This document shows positions 50,688-59,917 of a stretch of DNA of 64,000 bases, piece after piece. The translations under genes and the position numbers were made by a program. Positions within the stretch are counted from its first letter, which is position 1, and every line of letters begins with the position of its first letter. This stretch comes from Chloroflexota bacterium. GTDB lineage: Bacteria > Chloroflexota > Dormibacteria > Dormibacterales > Dormibacteraceae. The notes under the pieces were generated by a model. It worked only from the letters and a program-made list of their open reading frames with translations, made no database searches and was not told the origin of the DNA. The stretch is taken from NCBI GenBank assembly GCA_005880915.1, contig VBIW01000043.1, positions 1 through 64,000 on the forward strand, in the 5' to 3' direction.

Positions 50688-51706
50688 GGTGGAGGCGTGG
50701 ATCACAGTTCGCTACGGCCGGGATGGCAATCCTTGTCCTGGCAGCGTGCGGCGGGAGCGCGGGTGGAGGCGGCGCCAGCCCGGCCACGCTCAACATCGCG
50801 TTCCTGCCTAAGGCGGTCAACAACCCGTACTTCGACGTGGCCGCATCTGGAGGCCAGGAGGCGGCCACTGCGTTGAGCGGGACGTTCAAGCAGGTGGGTC
50901 CTTCAGAGGCGACGGGCGCGGCTCAGATTCCTTTCATCCAGACGCTGACGTCGCAGAACGTCAGCGCGATCGTGGTCTCGGCGGACGATCCCGACGCGAT
51001 CGCTCCCGCGCTGAAACAGGCGATGCAAAAGGGCATCAAGGTGGTCGGTTACGACTCTTCTCCGGCCAAGGACGCGCGCAACGTTTTCATCAACCAGGCT
51101 GACACGAAGGCGATCGGTGTATCCCAGGTCGCGATGGTGTGCGACGAGATCTCGGGCTGCGCGGGAGAAATCGCGGTTCTCTCCGCGACCAGCACGGCCA
51201 CGAACCAGAACGCGTGGATCCAGGCGATGAAGGACGAGCTGGCCAGCAACTCCAAATACAGCGGACTGAAGCTGGTCAAGGTCGCGTACGGGAATGACGA
51301 CCCACAGGTAAGCACGACTGAGACTCAGGCGCTCCTGACGTCGTACCCGAACCTGAAGGGCATCATCTCGCCGACGACCGTTGGTATCTCGGCGGCCGCC
51401 CAGGTGCTGGAGCAAACCGGCAAGGCCGGCAAGGTCGCGCTCACAGGCCTCGGCACGCCGAACCTGATGCGGAAGTACGTCAAGGACGGCACCTGCAAAG
51501 AATTCGCGCTGTGGAATGTCAAGGACCTCGGCTACCTTGCCTACTACACGGCGGCGTTGCTGGTGAAAGGCACGATCAAGGGCAACCCAGGTGAAAAGTT
51601 CACCGCCGGTCGGCTGGGTGATTACACGATCGACCCCAACGGAGTCGTATTGCTCGGCCCTCCGTTTGTCTTCAAGGCTGACAACATCGACCAGCTGAAC
51701 TTCTAG
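50684..51706 (+). CDS. rhaS: Rhamnose-binding lipoprotein of the ABC transporter
   Basis: The 340-residue protein starts at ATG 50684, with AGGAGG 9 bases upstream. It has a signal peptide and lipobox VLAACGG (Cys about residue 20), a Gly/Ser linker and a periplasmic-binding-protein type I fold with IAFLPKAVNNPYFDVAASG and DSSPAKDARNVFINQAD. It would be tethered to the outer face and deliver rhamnose to the permeases. The symbol is inferred from context and rhizobial usage. A hairpin follows the stop. Confidence 0.9.
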   Translation: MRWRRGSQFATAGMAILVLAACGGSAGGGGASPATLNIAFLPKAVNNPYFDVAASGGQEAATALSGTFKQVGPSEATGAAQIPFIQTLTSQNVSAIVVSADDPDAIAPALKQAMQKGIKVVGYDSSPAKDARNVFINQADTKAIGVSQVAMVCDEISGCAGEIAVLSATSTATNQNAWIQAMKDELASNSKYSGLKLVKVAYGNDDPQVSTTETQALLTSYPNLKGIISPTTVGISAAAQVLEQTGKAGKVALTGLGTPNLMRKYVKDGTCKEFALWNVKDLGYLAYYTAALLVKGTIKGNPGEKFTAGRLGDYTIDPNGVVLLGPPFVFKADNIDQLNF

Positions 51707-51718
51707 GGTGATTTCGGG

Positions 51719-51741
51719 CGGGGAGGCATGGTGCCTCCCCG
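51719..51741 (+). terminator. Hairpin between binding-protein and mutarotase genes
   Basis: CGGGGAGGCA (51719-51728) pairs perfectly with TGCCTCCCCG (51732-51741) around TGG. It lies 12 bases after the binding-protein stop and has no T-run. It may attenuate transcription or protect upstream mRNA, giving more transport protein than enzyme. Such inter-gene hairpins after binding-protein genes are common. Confidence 0.65.
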
Positions 51742-51759
51742 CATCCATTGAGGCAAACC

Positions 51760-52074
51760 ATGGAGCGAGTGGCGTTCGTGATGAAGGTGAGGCCGGGCCA
51801 GGAGGCGGAGTACCGGCGGCGGCATGAGGCGGTCTGGCCGGAGATGCTTCGCGCCTTGAAGGACGCCGGGTGCTCCAACTACTCCATACACATGAAAGGA
51901 AGAGACCTGTTCGCCTACATGGAGGTCGAGGACTTCGAACGGTTCAAGCGTCACATGTCGGCGAACCGTGACTCGCAGCGTTGGGAGGCTCAGATGGCCC
52001 CGATCATGGAGCAGGCGATCCAACCGGAAACCGGCTTCCACGAGGTGCTGCCGGAGGTCTTTCACCTTGACTGA
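51760..52074 (+). CDS. rhaM: L-rhamnose mutarotase
   Basis: The 104-residue length is exactly that of RhaM. The dimeric ferredoxin-like core has [22 protein letters not shown], an AVWPEM motif with the catalytic His-region, and [21 protein letters not shown]. It interconverts alpha- and beta-L-rhamnopyranose before isomerisation. The ATG at 51760 is chosen over the in-frame TTG at 51748. The stop overlaps the isomerase start. Confidence 0.94.
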   Translation: MERVAFVMKVRPGQEAEYRRRHEAVWPEMLRALKDAGCSNYSIHMKGRDLFAYMEVEDFERFKRHMSANRDSQRWEAQMAPIMEQAIQPETGFHEVLPEVFHLD

Positions 52075-53254
52075 TGCTCGCGTGATCGAGCGCATCAACC
52101 GGCTTCGCATCGAAACCCCCTCCTGGGGCTATGGCAACTCGGGGACGAGGTTCAAGGTTTTCGCGCAGCCGGGCGCGGCCCGCACGATCGAGGAGAAGCT
52201 CGCGGACGCGGGAATGGTGAACCGCCTGACGGGGATTTGCCCGACGGTCGCGATCCACATCCCGTGGGACCGCGTCGACGACTGGGGTGCGCTGAACAAG
52301 GTTGCGGCGAACCATGGGGTGAAGATCGGTGCGATCAATCCGAACCTGTTTCAGGACGACGAATACATGCTCGGGAGCCTGGCCAATCCTTCCGCCGCGG
52401 TGCGGCGCCGGGCGATAGACCACGTCCTCGAATGCGTTCAGATCGCCGAGAAGGCGGGGTCATCGATCGTCAGCCTGTGGCTTGCTGACGGCACCAACTA
52501 TCCGGGCCAGGACGACCTGCGCTCTCGATCCAGGCGCCTGGGTGAAGGCTTGAAGCACATCTACGCCGGATTGCCTGCGGGAATTCGACTGCTGGTCGAG
52601 TACAAGTTTTTCGAGCCCGGCTTTTACAGCACCGACCTGCCGGACTGGGGCACGGCGTATGCGATGTGCCTCGAGCTTGGCCCGCAAGCGGAAGTGCTCG
52701 TCGACACCGGGCACCACGCCCAGGGTGTGAACATCGAGCAGATCGTGGCGCACCTCCTCGGGCGCGGGCGGCTGGGCGGCTTTCATTTCAACGCGCGCAA
52801 ATATGCCGACGACGATCTGATAGTCGGGTCCTCGAACCCGTACGAGCTCTTCTTGATCTTCAACGAGCTGGTCGCGGCCGAGGAGGATTCAGACGAGAAG
52901 GTCGCCACGACCGCGCGGAATGTCGCCTACATGATCGACCAGTCGCACAACGTCGAACCGAAGCTGGAGGCGATGGTCCAATCCGTCATGAACATTCAGA
53001 CCGCCCACGCCAAGGCACTGCTCGTCGACAGGGCGCGCCTGGCAACGGCCCAGGCCGCCGGTGATGTGCTGGGAGCGAACCGTGTCCTGGTCGAGGCGTA
53101 TGAGACGGACGTCCGGCCGGTTCTCGCCGAGGCAAGGAAGCAGGTCGGCATCGATCCCGATCCAGTCGGTGCCTTGCAGCGCAGCGGTTACGTCGAGGGT
53201 CTGGCTCGTCAGCGGGGCACCGCGGCCGCGGGCAGCGGGTATCCAGGAGCGTAG
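52067..53254 (+). CDS. rhaI: L-rhamnose isomerase, RhaI type
   Basis: The protein of 395 residues has the RhaI-type TIM-barrel start, [21 protein letters not shown]. It also contains [53 protein letters not shown] and [15 protein letters not shown], with Glu, His and Asp residues that bind the metal pair. It converts L-rhamnose to L-rhamnulose. The TTG at 52067, with GGAGG 10 bases upstream, overlaps the mutarotase stop; a GTG at 52082 is an alternative. An N-terminal extension in the mutarotase reading region is not used. Confidence 0.93.
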   Translation: MTDARVIERINRLRIETPSWGYGNSGTRFKVFAQPGAARTIEEKLADAGMVNRLTGICPTVAIHIPWDRVDDWGALNKVAANHGVKIGAINPNLFQDDEYMLGSLANPSAAVRRRAIDHVLECVQIAEKAGSSIVSLWLADGTNYPGQDDLRSRSRRLGEGLKHIYAGLPAGIRLLVEYKFFEPGFYSTDLPDWGTAYAMCLELGPQAEVLVDTGHHAQGVNIEQIVAHLLGRGRLGGFHFNARKYADDDLIVGSSNPYELFLIFNELVAAEEDSDEKVATTARNVAYMIDQSHNVEPKLEAMVQSVMNIQTAHAKALLVDRARLATAQAAGDVLGANRVLVEAYETDVRPVLAEARKQVGIDPDPVGALQRSGYVEGLARQRGTAAAGSGYPGA

Positions 53255-53257
53255 GGA

Positions 53258-54712
53258 GTGGGGGAACTCAAGCGAATCCTGGCGGTCGACCTCGGTGCCG
53301 AAAGCGGCCGGACGGTCCTCGGCACGCTCGGTGGCGAGCGGCTGACCATCGAAGAGGTGAGGCGGTTTCCGAACAAGCCCGTCGAGGTGGCGGGCACCCT
53401 GCATTGGGATCTGCGGCGGCTGTACGCCGATGTGCTCGACGGAGTCCGCGCCGCCGGCCCGGTCGACTCGATGGGAGTTGATACCTGGGGCGTCGACTTC
53501 GGCTTGCTCGATCGGGCCCGCAAGCTGCTGGGCAATCCCGTGCACTACCGAGACCACCGGACTGAGGGCATGCTCGAAGCGGTCCTCCGTCGCGTTGGGC
53601 GAGAAGAGATCTATGAGCGGACCGGCATCCAGTTCATTCCGATCAACACGCTTTACCAGCTGATGGCGCTTGTCACATCGAACGATCCACAGCTCGCTGC
53701 GGCCGATCGCCTTCTGACGATGCCGGCCCTGTTGGGTTTCTGGCTCACCGGCACGCTGGCTGACGAATTCACCGACGCCACGACTACCCAGTGTTACGAC
53801 CCTCGCGCAGGCGGATGGGCCGTGAGCATGTTGGAGAAGCTGGGCATCCCGACTCGGATCTTCGGCGACGTGGTTAAGCCGGGGACCGTTCTCGGCGCGC
53901 CTCGAGCGGAGCTTGGACTACCAGCCTCGCTGGTGATCGCTCCAGGGACTCATGACACGGCGTCGGCGGTCGCAGCAGTGCCGTTTGAGCGCAATCAGCA
54001 TGCTGCCTACATCAGCTCGGGTACCTGGTCGCTCGTTGGAGTCGAGATGCGTCAGCCGCTCATCAACAGTGAGGCACTGGAGGCAAACCTCACCAACGAG
54101 GGTGGGGTTGGCGGGACCTTCCGGCTGCTCAAAAACGTGATGGGTTTGTGGTTGCTCCAGGAATGCCGTCGTGCGTGGGCCGCCGCGGGTACGGAAATGC
54201 CGTACGACGCGTTGCTCCGGCTGGCGGAGGCAGCACCGCGATTCGCGGCGATCATCGATCCAGACGATGAGCGCCTGCTGCGACCAGGCGACATGCCTGC
54301 TCGGATCGTCGAGCTCGCGGCCCAGAGCGGACAGCAGCTGGGACCCGAGCCAGGAGAGATCGCACGCTGCATCTTCGAGAGCCTTGCGCTCAAATACCGC
54401 AGGACCGTCGAACAGCTCGAACATGTCAGCGGGATGCAGATCAACACCGTCCACGTGGTCGGCGGTGGTTCGAGCAACCGGCTCCTCTGTCAGATGACAG
54501 CCGACGCATGTGGTCGACCGGTGGTCGCTGGACCGGCCGAGGCAACCGCGATCGGAAACATCCTGGTCCAGGCGATGGCTCTGGGCCTGGTCTCGACCCT
54601 GGAACAGGCACGTGAGGTGGTCAGGCGATCCGTGGCGCTCGAGACGTACGAACCCAGATCAACACAAGAGTGGGATGTCGTTGGCCACATGGCACAAAGG
54701 AGTTGGGCATGA
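53258..54712 (+). CDS. rhaB: L-rhamnulokinase
   Basis: The 484-residue FGGY-family kinase has the first phosphate loop VDLGAESGRTVLGTL, the substrate region GVDTWGVDFGLLD, a GTHDTASAVAAVP segment and the second ATP motif VHVVGGGSSNRLLCQMTADACGRPV near the end. It phosphorylates L-rhamnulose at O1. The start is GTG 53258, three bases after the isomerase stop. The gene overlaps the aldolase by 4 bases. Confidence 0.94.
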   Translation: MGELKRILAVDLGAESGRTVLGTLGGERLTIEEVRRFPNKPVEVAGTLHWDLRRLYADVLDGVRAAGPVDSMGVDTWGVDFGLLDRARKLLGNPVHYRDHRTEGMLEAVLRRVGREEIYERTGIQFIPINTLYQLMALVTSNDPQLAAADRLLTMPALLGFWLTGTLADEFTDATTTQCYDPRAGGWAVSMLEKLGIPTRIFGDVVKPGTVLGAPRAELGLPASLVIAPGTHDTASAVAAVPFERNQHAAYISSGTWSLVGVEMRQPLINSEALEANLTNEGGVGGTFRLLKNVMGLWLLQECRRAWAAAGTEMPYDALLRLAEAAPRFAAIIDPDDERLLRPGDMPARIVELAAQSGQQLGPEPGEIARCIFESLALKYRRTVEQLEHVSGMQINTVHVVGGGSSNRLLCQMTADACGRPVVAGPAEATAIGNILVQAMALGLVSTLEQAREVVRRSVALETYEPRSTQEWDVVGHMAQRSWA

Positions 54713-55359
54713 CGACGGAGGGCGAGCTCCGCGAGCAGCTGGTCCGATTTGCGCGCCAGATGATGACCACGGGACTGGTCCGAGGCACGTCGGGAAACAT
54801 CAGCACGCGAGAGCCAGGGGCTGCACAGGCGCTCGTCACTCCTTCTGGAGTTGACTACGACACGATGGCGCCGGACGCGGTCGTGCTCGTGGATCTCGAA
54901 GGTCGCCCTGTCCATCCGGGTTTCAAGCCGTCGGTGGATACGCCGATCCACGTGGCCATCTACCGCGCCCGCCCAGATGTTGGAGCGGTCATTCACACGC
55001 ACTCGCCGTACGCGGCGGCGTTCTCGACGTTGCGGCGCGAGATTCCGCCTCTCATCACCGAATCGGCAGGCTATGTTGGCGGCGCGGTGCGCGTGATGCA
55101 CTACGTCCCACCGGCAAAGGAAGACACCGGCGACGAAGTCGCCAGCGGACTCGGTGGGGATCGAGCGATTCTTCTGCCGAATCACGGTGTGGTCGCGGTG
55201 GGCGAGAGCTTGAAGAAGGCCTTCGGCGCCGCGATGGCGGTGGAGGAGAGCGCGCACGTCGCCTATATCGCCCTGCAGCTCGGGGAGCCGCAGCTGGTCT
55301 CTGACGCCGAAGTCGCCCGGATGAACGACTTCATCCATCACAAGTACGGGCAGCGCTGA
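54709..55359 (+). CDS. Class II aldolase, L-rhamnulose-1-phosphate aldolase-like
   Basis: The 216-residue protein is a FucA/RhaD-type zinc aldolase. GTSGNISTRE forms the phosphate loop near residue 30. Zinc ligands are His96 and His98 (VIHTHSPYA) and His159 (LPNHGVVA). The position of the usual catalytic Glu (PSSE in relatives) is Asp77 here (PSVD). It should cleave L-rhamnulose-1-phosphate to DHAP and L-lactaldehyde. AAAGGAG lies 5 bases before ATG 54709. In several bacteria this domain is fused to the dehydrogenase; here they are separate but adjacent. Confidence 0.88.
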   Translation: MTTEGELREQLVRFARQMMTTGLVRGTSGNISTREPGAAQALVTPSGVDYDTMAPDAVVLVDLEGRPVHPGFKPSVDTPIHVAIYRARPDVGAVIHTHSPYAAAFSTLRREIPPLITESAGYVGGAVRVMHYVPPAKEDTGDEVASGLGGDRAILLPNHGVVAVGESLKKAFGAAMAVEESAHVAYIALQLGEPQLVSDAEVARMNDFIHHKYGQR

Positions 55360-56147
55360 TGGCGAATAACGGCTGGCGTGAGCTGTCTTTTGAAGGGAAA
55401 TCGGCTGTTGTGACCGGCGCGGCTCGGGGTATCGGTCGCGCTGTGGCCTATCGCCTCGCTGGATTGGGTGCGAGAACGGTGATCTGGGACCTCGATGCCG
55501 AGGTCGCCGAGCAAACGGCGGGCGAGCTGCGCGAGCTGTTGGCCTCGCATGGCCGCCCCAATCGACTCGAGTGGGAGCAGGTCGACATCACCGAGCCGGA
55601 TCGCGTGGCGAGCGTCATGGAAGAGGCCGCGTCAAAAAACGGTCTCGATGTGCTGGTCAACAACGCCGGCACGACGAGCGTCCAGCAGACCGAGACCATG
55701 CCCCTGGATGTCTGGGACAGAACGTTGCGTATCAACTTGAGTGGGACGTTCTACTGCTGCCGGGCCGCGATTCCTCACTTGAAGAAGAAGCCCGGAGCGG
55801 CCATCGTCAACATCTCGTCGAGCTCAGCCCTGGTCGGCGGAGGCGGAGGCGGGCACTATGCGGCGTCGAAAGCCGGGATTGACGGGCTGACCAGGCACCT
55901 GGCGCGCGAGCTGGCGCCCGGTGTCAGGGTGAATTCCGTGCAGCCCCGCACTATCGACACCGAGCTCTTCCAGGCTCGCTATGCGCATGCTCCGCTGGAG
56001 CAGGAAAAGATCCTCAACCAGATCCCCCTGCGCAGGATCGGACAACCTGAAGACATCGCGGATGCCGTGGCTTTTCTAGCCTCTGACTGGGCTGCGTACA
56101 TCACAGGCCAAATTCTGCTCATCGACGGAGGCCGCACCTATCAGTGA
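55359..56147 (+). CDS. SDR oxidoreductase of the rhamnose operon
   Basis: The 262-residue classical SDR has TGAARGIGRAVAYRLA as cofactor loop, NNAG (VLVNNAGTTSVQQ), a catalytic Ser in NISSSSALVG and YAASKAGIDGL. An acidic residue in WDLDAEV suggests NAD preference. It begins at ATG 55359, overlapping the aldolase stop (TGATG). Given the position and fused bifunctional relatives elsewhere, it may oxidise lactaldehyde or act on rhamnose/rhamnulose. Confidence 0.88.
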   Translation: MANNGWRELSFEGKSAVVTGAARGIGRAVAYRLAGLGARTVIWDLDAEVAEQTAGELRELLASHGRPNRLEWEQVDITEPDRVASVMEEAASKNGLDVLVNNAGTTSVQQTETMPLDVWDRTLRINLSGTFYCCRAAIPHLKKKPGAAIVNISSSSALVGGGGGGHYAASKAGIDGLTRHLARELAPGVRVNSVQPRTIDTELFQARYAHAPLEQEKILNQIPLRRIGQPEDIADAVAFLASDWAAYITGQILLIDGGRTYQ

Positions 56148-56163
56148 GCTTGCGAACTAGACC

Positions 56164-56817
56164 GTGACTGAGGTCTTCATACCGGTGCGGATCGACGCGC
56201 TGACGCTGGGCGAGGCGTGGATGGAAATAGCAGCGGCGATCTTGAACGCCGGTGTTGTCGGGAGCTGGGAGGGACTGCCAATCGTCGAGGTGTTCCGCGC
56301 GACTCTCGACGTGCACGCACCAAGGGTGGACGACCCGATCATTACCAGGCATGGCGATCCCGAACGTCTGGCCTGGATGCACGCGAACTTTGCCGACACC
56401 TCTCGTGTGGCAGAGCTCGGTGACTCCGACAGCTACGCGACGCGCCTGTACGACTATGCCCATGCAGGCCACGACCAGATCCGCTGGGTGATCGACCGGC
56501 TGGCCGCCAATCCATCGGCGCGGGACGCGACGATCACGACGTTCGAGCCGCTGACCGATACGAGCTACATCCCATGCGTGAGCCTGCTCGACTTCTGGCT
56601 GGTCAAGGGTGAGCTACAGCTCGCCGTCTACGCTCACGCCATCGACTTCGGCACGAAGGGCTACGCGAACCTCGTCGAGCTCGCAGCGCTACAGGCTCGC
56701 GTAGCCGGCGATCTCGACGTCGGAGTCGGCACGCTCACGATGACGGTCAAGTCGGCCCACATCTATCAGACCGAGCTTGCCCTGATGCGACGCATCGTCG
56801 CGGCGACACAGGGTTGA
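56164..56817 (+). CDS. Thymidylate-synthase-like protein
   Basis: The 217-residue protein shows the C-terminal thymidylate synthase core. There is DQIRWVIDRLAANPSARDATIT, a catalytic-Cys-like IPC motif (Cys138), then a strand LLDFWLVKGELQLAVYAHAIDFG, an AN with the family's Asn, and SAHIYQTEL matching the conserved THLY/HIY. It is shorter than ThyA, and the N-terminal RTGTG and the RS of the RSxD motif are missing. A methyl- or hydroxymethyl-transferase on a pyrimidine is possible. It starts 16 bases after the SDR and is probably in the rhamnose operon. Its role there is unexplained. Confidence 0.7.
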   Translation: MTEVFIPVRIDALTLGEAWMEIAAAILNAGVVGSWEGLPIVEVFRATLDVHAPRVDDPIITRHGDPERLAWMHANFADTSRVAELGDSDSYATRLYDYAHAGHDQIRWVIDRLAANPSARDATITTFEPLTDTSYIPCVSLLDFWLVKGELQLAVYAHAIDFGTKGYANLVELAALQARVAGDLDVGVGTLTMTVKSAHIYQTELALMRRIVAATQG

Positions 56818-56979
56818 CCGCTCTAATTGCCGTTCTGGACCACGTATGGAGCCCTCCGCACAAGCTGTGACGGCGGCGCCCGTCCATGTCGAAATGGTCG
56901 CCTGTCATTCGATGAGTGGTTGAGGGCCTCGAGGCCTGAGTCCATGACGAGGTCGCAGTTGTATTCAGAGGAGACAGAG

Positions 56980-57327
56980 ATGCGTGTTCTGATAATGGCA
57001 AAGGAAGGCAACCAGAGCGAGGCGGCGACTCCCCCAACGCCGGAGGCAATGGCGGCGTATCAGAAGTTCGACGAAGAGCTGGTCAAGGCCGGGGTGGTGC
57101 TCGAGGCTGGCCGCCTCCATCCGAGCTCGCAGGGCAAGAGAGTTCGGTTCGACGGCAAGAATCGCACCGTCATCGACGGACCGTTCGCGGAGACCAAGGA
57201 GCTTGTTGCCGGTTACTGGCTCTGGCAGGTGCGGTCGATCGACGAGGCTCTCGAATGGCTGAAGCGGGCACCCTACGACGGTGGGACTTTCGAGATCCGC
57301 GAGGTCGTCGAGTACGAGGGCATGTGA
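56980..57327 (+). CDS. YCII/DGPF-domain protein
   Basis: The 115-residue protein starts at ATG 56980 after AGAGGAGA. It has MRVLIMAKEG, a helix, then KNRTVIDGPFAETKELVAGYWLWQV, containing the DGPF signature, and PYDGGTFEIREVVEYEGM. DGPF proteins pair with ECF42 sigma factors, and one follows directly here with a 46-base overlap. They are proposed to influence the sigma factor; the mechanism is unclear. Cytosolic. Confidence 0.92.
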   Translation: MRVLIMAKEGNQSEAATPPTPEAMAAYQKFDEELVKAGVVLEAGRLHPSSQGKRVRFDGKNRTVIDGPFAETKELVAGYWLWQVRSIDEALEWLKRAPYDGGTFEIREVVEYEGM

Positions 57328-58660
57328 AGGAGCTCTCGCGATAAGTCCACGAAACGGAGATGCGTCCGCAGGCCCAGGCCGCCGCGGGACTGCGGCCACC
57401 GAAGCACATCGCGCGATCGAAGCGATCTGGCGGATCGAGTCGGCCCGGCTCATCGCCGGGCTGGCGCGCGTCGTCGGCGACATCGGGACTGCCGAGGAGC
57501 TTGCCCAGGACGCCCTTGTCGCCGCCCTCGAGCAGTGGCCCTCCGAAGGCGTGCCGGACCGGCCAGGCGCGTGGCTCATGGGGACCGCCAAACACCGCGC
57601 GATCGACATGATCCGGCGCCGCGAGACGCTCGAGCGCAAACATGAAGAGATCGGCCGCGACCTCGAGCTGATGCAGGAAGGAATGGACCTCAACACTGCG
57701 ACCGACGAGGAGGTCGGGGACGATCTGCTCGGTTTGATCTTCATGGCCTGTCATCCGGTCCTCTCGAAGGAGGCGCGGGTAGCGCTCACTCTTCGCGTCC
57801 TCGGCGGGCTGACGACCGAGGAGATCGCCCGGGCCTTCCTTGTCCCAGTCTCGACGATCGCCCAGCGGATCGTCCGCGCGAAGCGAACCCTTGTCGAGGC
57901 GCACGTCAGGTTCGAGGTCCCCAGCGGCGCCGAGCGCGTTGCGCGCCTCAGCGCCGTCCTCGAGGTGATCTATCTCATCTTCAACGAAGGCTATTCCGCG
58001 ACCGCAGGCAAGGACTGGGTCCGACCGGCGCTGTGCGAGGAGGCTCTCCGTCTGGGCCGCATCCTGGCCGAGCTCACGCCGTCCGAGCCTGAAGTCCACG
58101 GGTTGGTAGCACTGATGGAGATTCAGGCTTCTCGTCTCGGCGCCCGAATTGGACCGTCCGGCGAGCCGGTCCTCCTGCTCGATCAGGACCGAGCGCGCTG
58201 GGATCGTCTGCTCATTCGCCGCGGCCTGGCGGCGCTCGAGCGCGCAGGGAGCCTGGGGGGCGCCCTTGGTCCTTACGCGCTGCAGGCGGCGATCGCTGCA
58301 TGCCACGCTCGAGCGCCAACCGGCGCGGAGACGGACTGGCCACGCATGGTTGCGCTGTACGACGCGGCCGTGCAGCTGGCGCCGTCGCCGGTGCTCGAGC
58401 TGAACCGGGCGGTCGCCGTGGGAATGGCGTTCGGTCCGGCTGCCGGCCTCGAGCTCGTCGACGATCTCGTCAACGATTCCGCTCTGAAGTCGTACCACTT
58501 GCTTCCGGCCGTCCGCGGCGACCTCCTGAGGAGGCTCGGCCGGCCGGAGGAGGCTCGCGCCGAGTTCGTCCGCGCTGCATCACTGACGGAGAACCTGCGC
58601 GAGCGCGAGCTCCTGGAGAGGCGAGCCGCGGAGTGCGCGGCGGAGGGTATTGCGGGCTAG
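57281..58660 (+). CDS. ECF42-type RNA polymerase sigma factor
   Basis: The frame holds a sigma factor with region 2 (AIEAIWRIESARLIAGLARVV, then AEELAQDALVAALEQWP and GAWLMGTAKHRAIDMIRR) and region 4 (LTTEEIARAFLVPVSTIAQRI). A 230-residue C-terminal extension of helical repeats follows, starting about residue 215 and including LEVIYLIFNEGY. This extension defines ECF42. Position after the DGPF gene agrees with the family. The only canonical start that keeps region 2 is GTG 57281 inside the DGPF gene; the true start may be later and non-canonical. 459 residues as drawn. Confidence 0.9.
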   Translation: MGLSRSARSSSTRACEGALAISPRNGDASAGPGRRGTAATEAHRAIEAIWRIESARLIAGLARVVGDIGTAEELAQDALVAALEQWPSEGVPDRPGAWLMGTAKHRAIDMIRRRETLERKHEEIGRDLELMQEGMDLNTATDEEVGDDLLGLIFMACHPVLSKEARVALTLRVLGGLTTEEIARAFLVPVSTIAQRIVRAKRTLVEAHVRFEVPSGAERVARLSAVLEVIYLIFNEGYSATAGKDWVRPALCEEALRLGRILAELTPSEPEVHGLVALMEIQASRLGARIGPSGEPVLLLDQDRARWDRLLIRRGLAALERAGSLGGALGPYALQAAIAACHARAPTGAETDWPRMVALYDAAVQLAPSPVLELNRAVAVGMAFGPAAGLELVDDLVNDSALKSYHLLPAVRGDLLRRLGRPEEARAEFVRAASLTENLRERELLERRAAECAAEGIAG

Positions 58661-58742
58661 AGGCGCCTGCCTCCGGGCATTTTGTGATCCCGCACCGTCC
58701 GGCGGCGGAATTGGTGTGTCAGCGCCGCTGTATCGATGAGAC

Positions 58743-59858
58743 ATGAAGCCCATCCCTGAATCGACCCTCGGTGTCGGGATCATCGGAGTCAGCCCGGTCT
58801 GGGGCTGGGCTGCGACCGCCCACATCCCGGCGCTTCGCGCACTGCCCAACTACGAGATCCGGGCTCTCGCCGCGCGCAGCGCGGAATCCGCGCGCGCAGT
58901 GGGCGAGATGTTCGGGGTCAGCAGGGTGTTCTCAGACCATCAGCAGCTGGTGATCCAACCGGACATCGACGTGGTCGCTGTTACGGTCAAGGTCCCGCAC
59001 CATCGAGAGCTCGTCTCCGCTGCACTTGCCGCCGGCAAGGCCGTGTACTGCGAGTGGCCACTCGGCCGCGACCTCGATGATGCTCGAGCGATGGCCGCGC
59101 TTGCCACCGAGAAGCGGATGCGCACGATTGTCGGTCTGCAGGCACGCCAGGCTCCGGCGATCGGGCTCGTTCAACAGCTGCTCCGAGATGGATACGTCGG
59201 CGAGGTCCTGTCAACGACCGTGGTCGGAGTGTCCATCGCGGGCGACGCGCTGGTCCAGCCCAACGCCTACATGCTCGACAAGACAAACGGAGCCAACCTG
59301 ATCACGGTCCCCTTCGGCCACAGCCTGGACATTCTCAGCTACGTCCTTGGCGAGTTCGCCGAACTGTCAGCCGTGTGGGATGTTCGCAGGCCGCTGATCA
59401 CCATCAAAGAGACCGGGGAGCAGATCGTGAAAACGGCCCCCGACCAGATCGCGGTGATCGGCACGCTCACCACCGGAGCGACGGCCAGCATCCACATCCG
59501 CGAGGCAGTGGCCGGCGGCACCGGGTTCCTCTGGGAGATCAACGGAACAGACGGAACGCTCAGGATCACGGCTGACGCGGCGCTGCCCGAAATCTATCCG
59601 CTGACCGTCGCGGGAGCACGCGGGCGGGACGAATTCTCGGAGCTTGCGATTCCGCAGGCGCTAACAAGCAAGTGGCCCGCGCTCACCAGGCTGGGAGGTA
59701 CGCCTGCCTTCAATGTCGCTCGTGCCTACGCCGCGTTCGCGACGGACCTCGACCACGTGACTCACACTGTGCCGGACTTCGCCGACGCCGTCCGGCGCCA
59801 CGAGGTCATCGCGGCCATCGAGATGGCCGCCGCGTCAGGGGAACGCGTGAAGGTGTGA
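58743..59858 (+). CDS. Gfo/Idh/MocA-family oxidoreductase
   Basis: The 371-residue protein has a Rossmann N-terminus (LGVGIIGVSPVWGWAATAH), where GVSPVW replaces the usual GxGxxG. It has DVVAVTVKVPHHRELV and the active-site-like CEWPLGRDLDD in place of EKP, then a substrate domain with FGHSLDILSYVLGEF. It should act on a sugar, inositol or bilirubin-like substrate with NAD(P). It lies between the sigma factor and G6PD, stand-alone. Confidence 0.88.
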   Translation: MKPIPESTLGVGIIGVSPVWGWAATAHIPALRALPNYEIRALAARSAESARAVGEMFGVSRVFSDHQQLVIQPDIDVVAVTVKVPHHRELVSAALAAGKAVYCEWPLGRDLDDARAMAALATEKRMRTIVGLQARQAPAIGLVQQLLRDGYVGEVLSTTVVGVSIAGDALVQPNAYMLDKTNGANLITVPFGHSLDILSYVLGEFAELSAVWDVRRPLITIKETGEQIVKTAPDQIAVIGTLTTGATASIHIREAVAGGTGFLWEINGTDGTLRITADAALPEIYPLTVAGARGRDEFSELAIPQALTSKWPALTRLGGTPAFNVARAYAAFATDLDHVTHTVPDFADAVRRHEVIAAIEMAAASGERVKV

Positions 59859-59917
59859 CGCGCGGCGCCCAGGGCCGCGAATACGATCGAATCTGAACCC
59901 ACCGTAGGATTCCGCCT

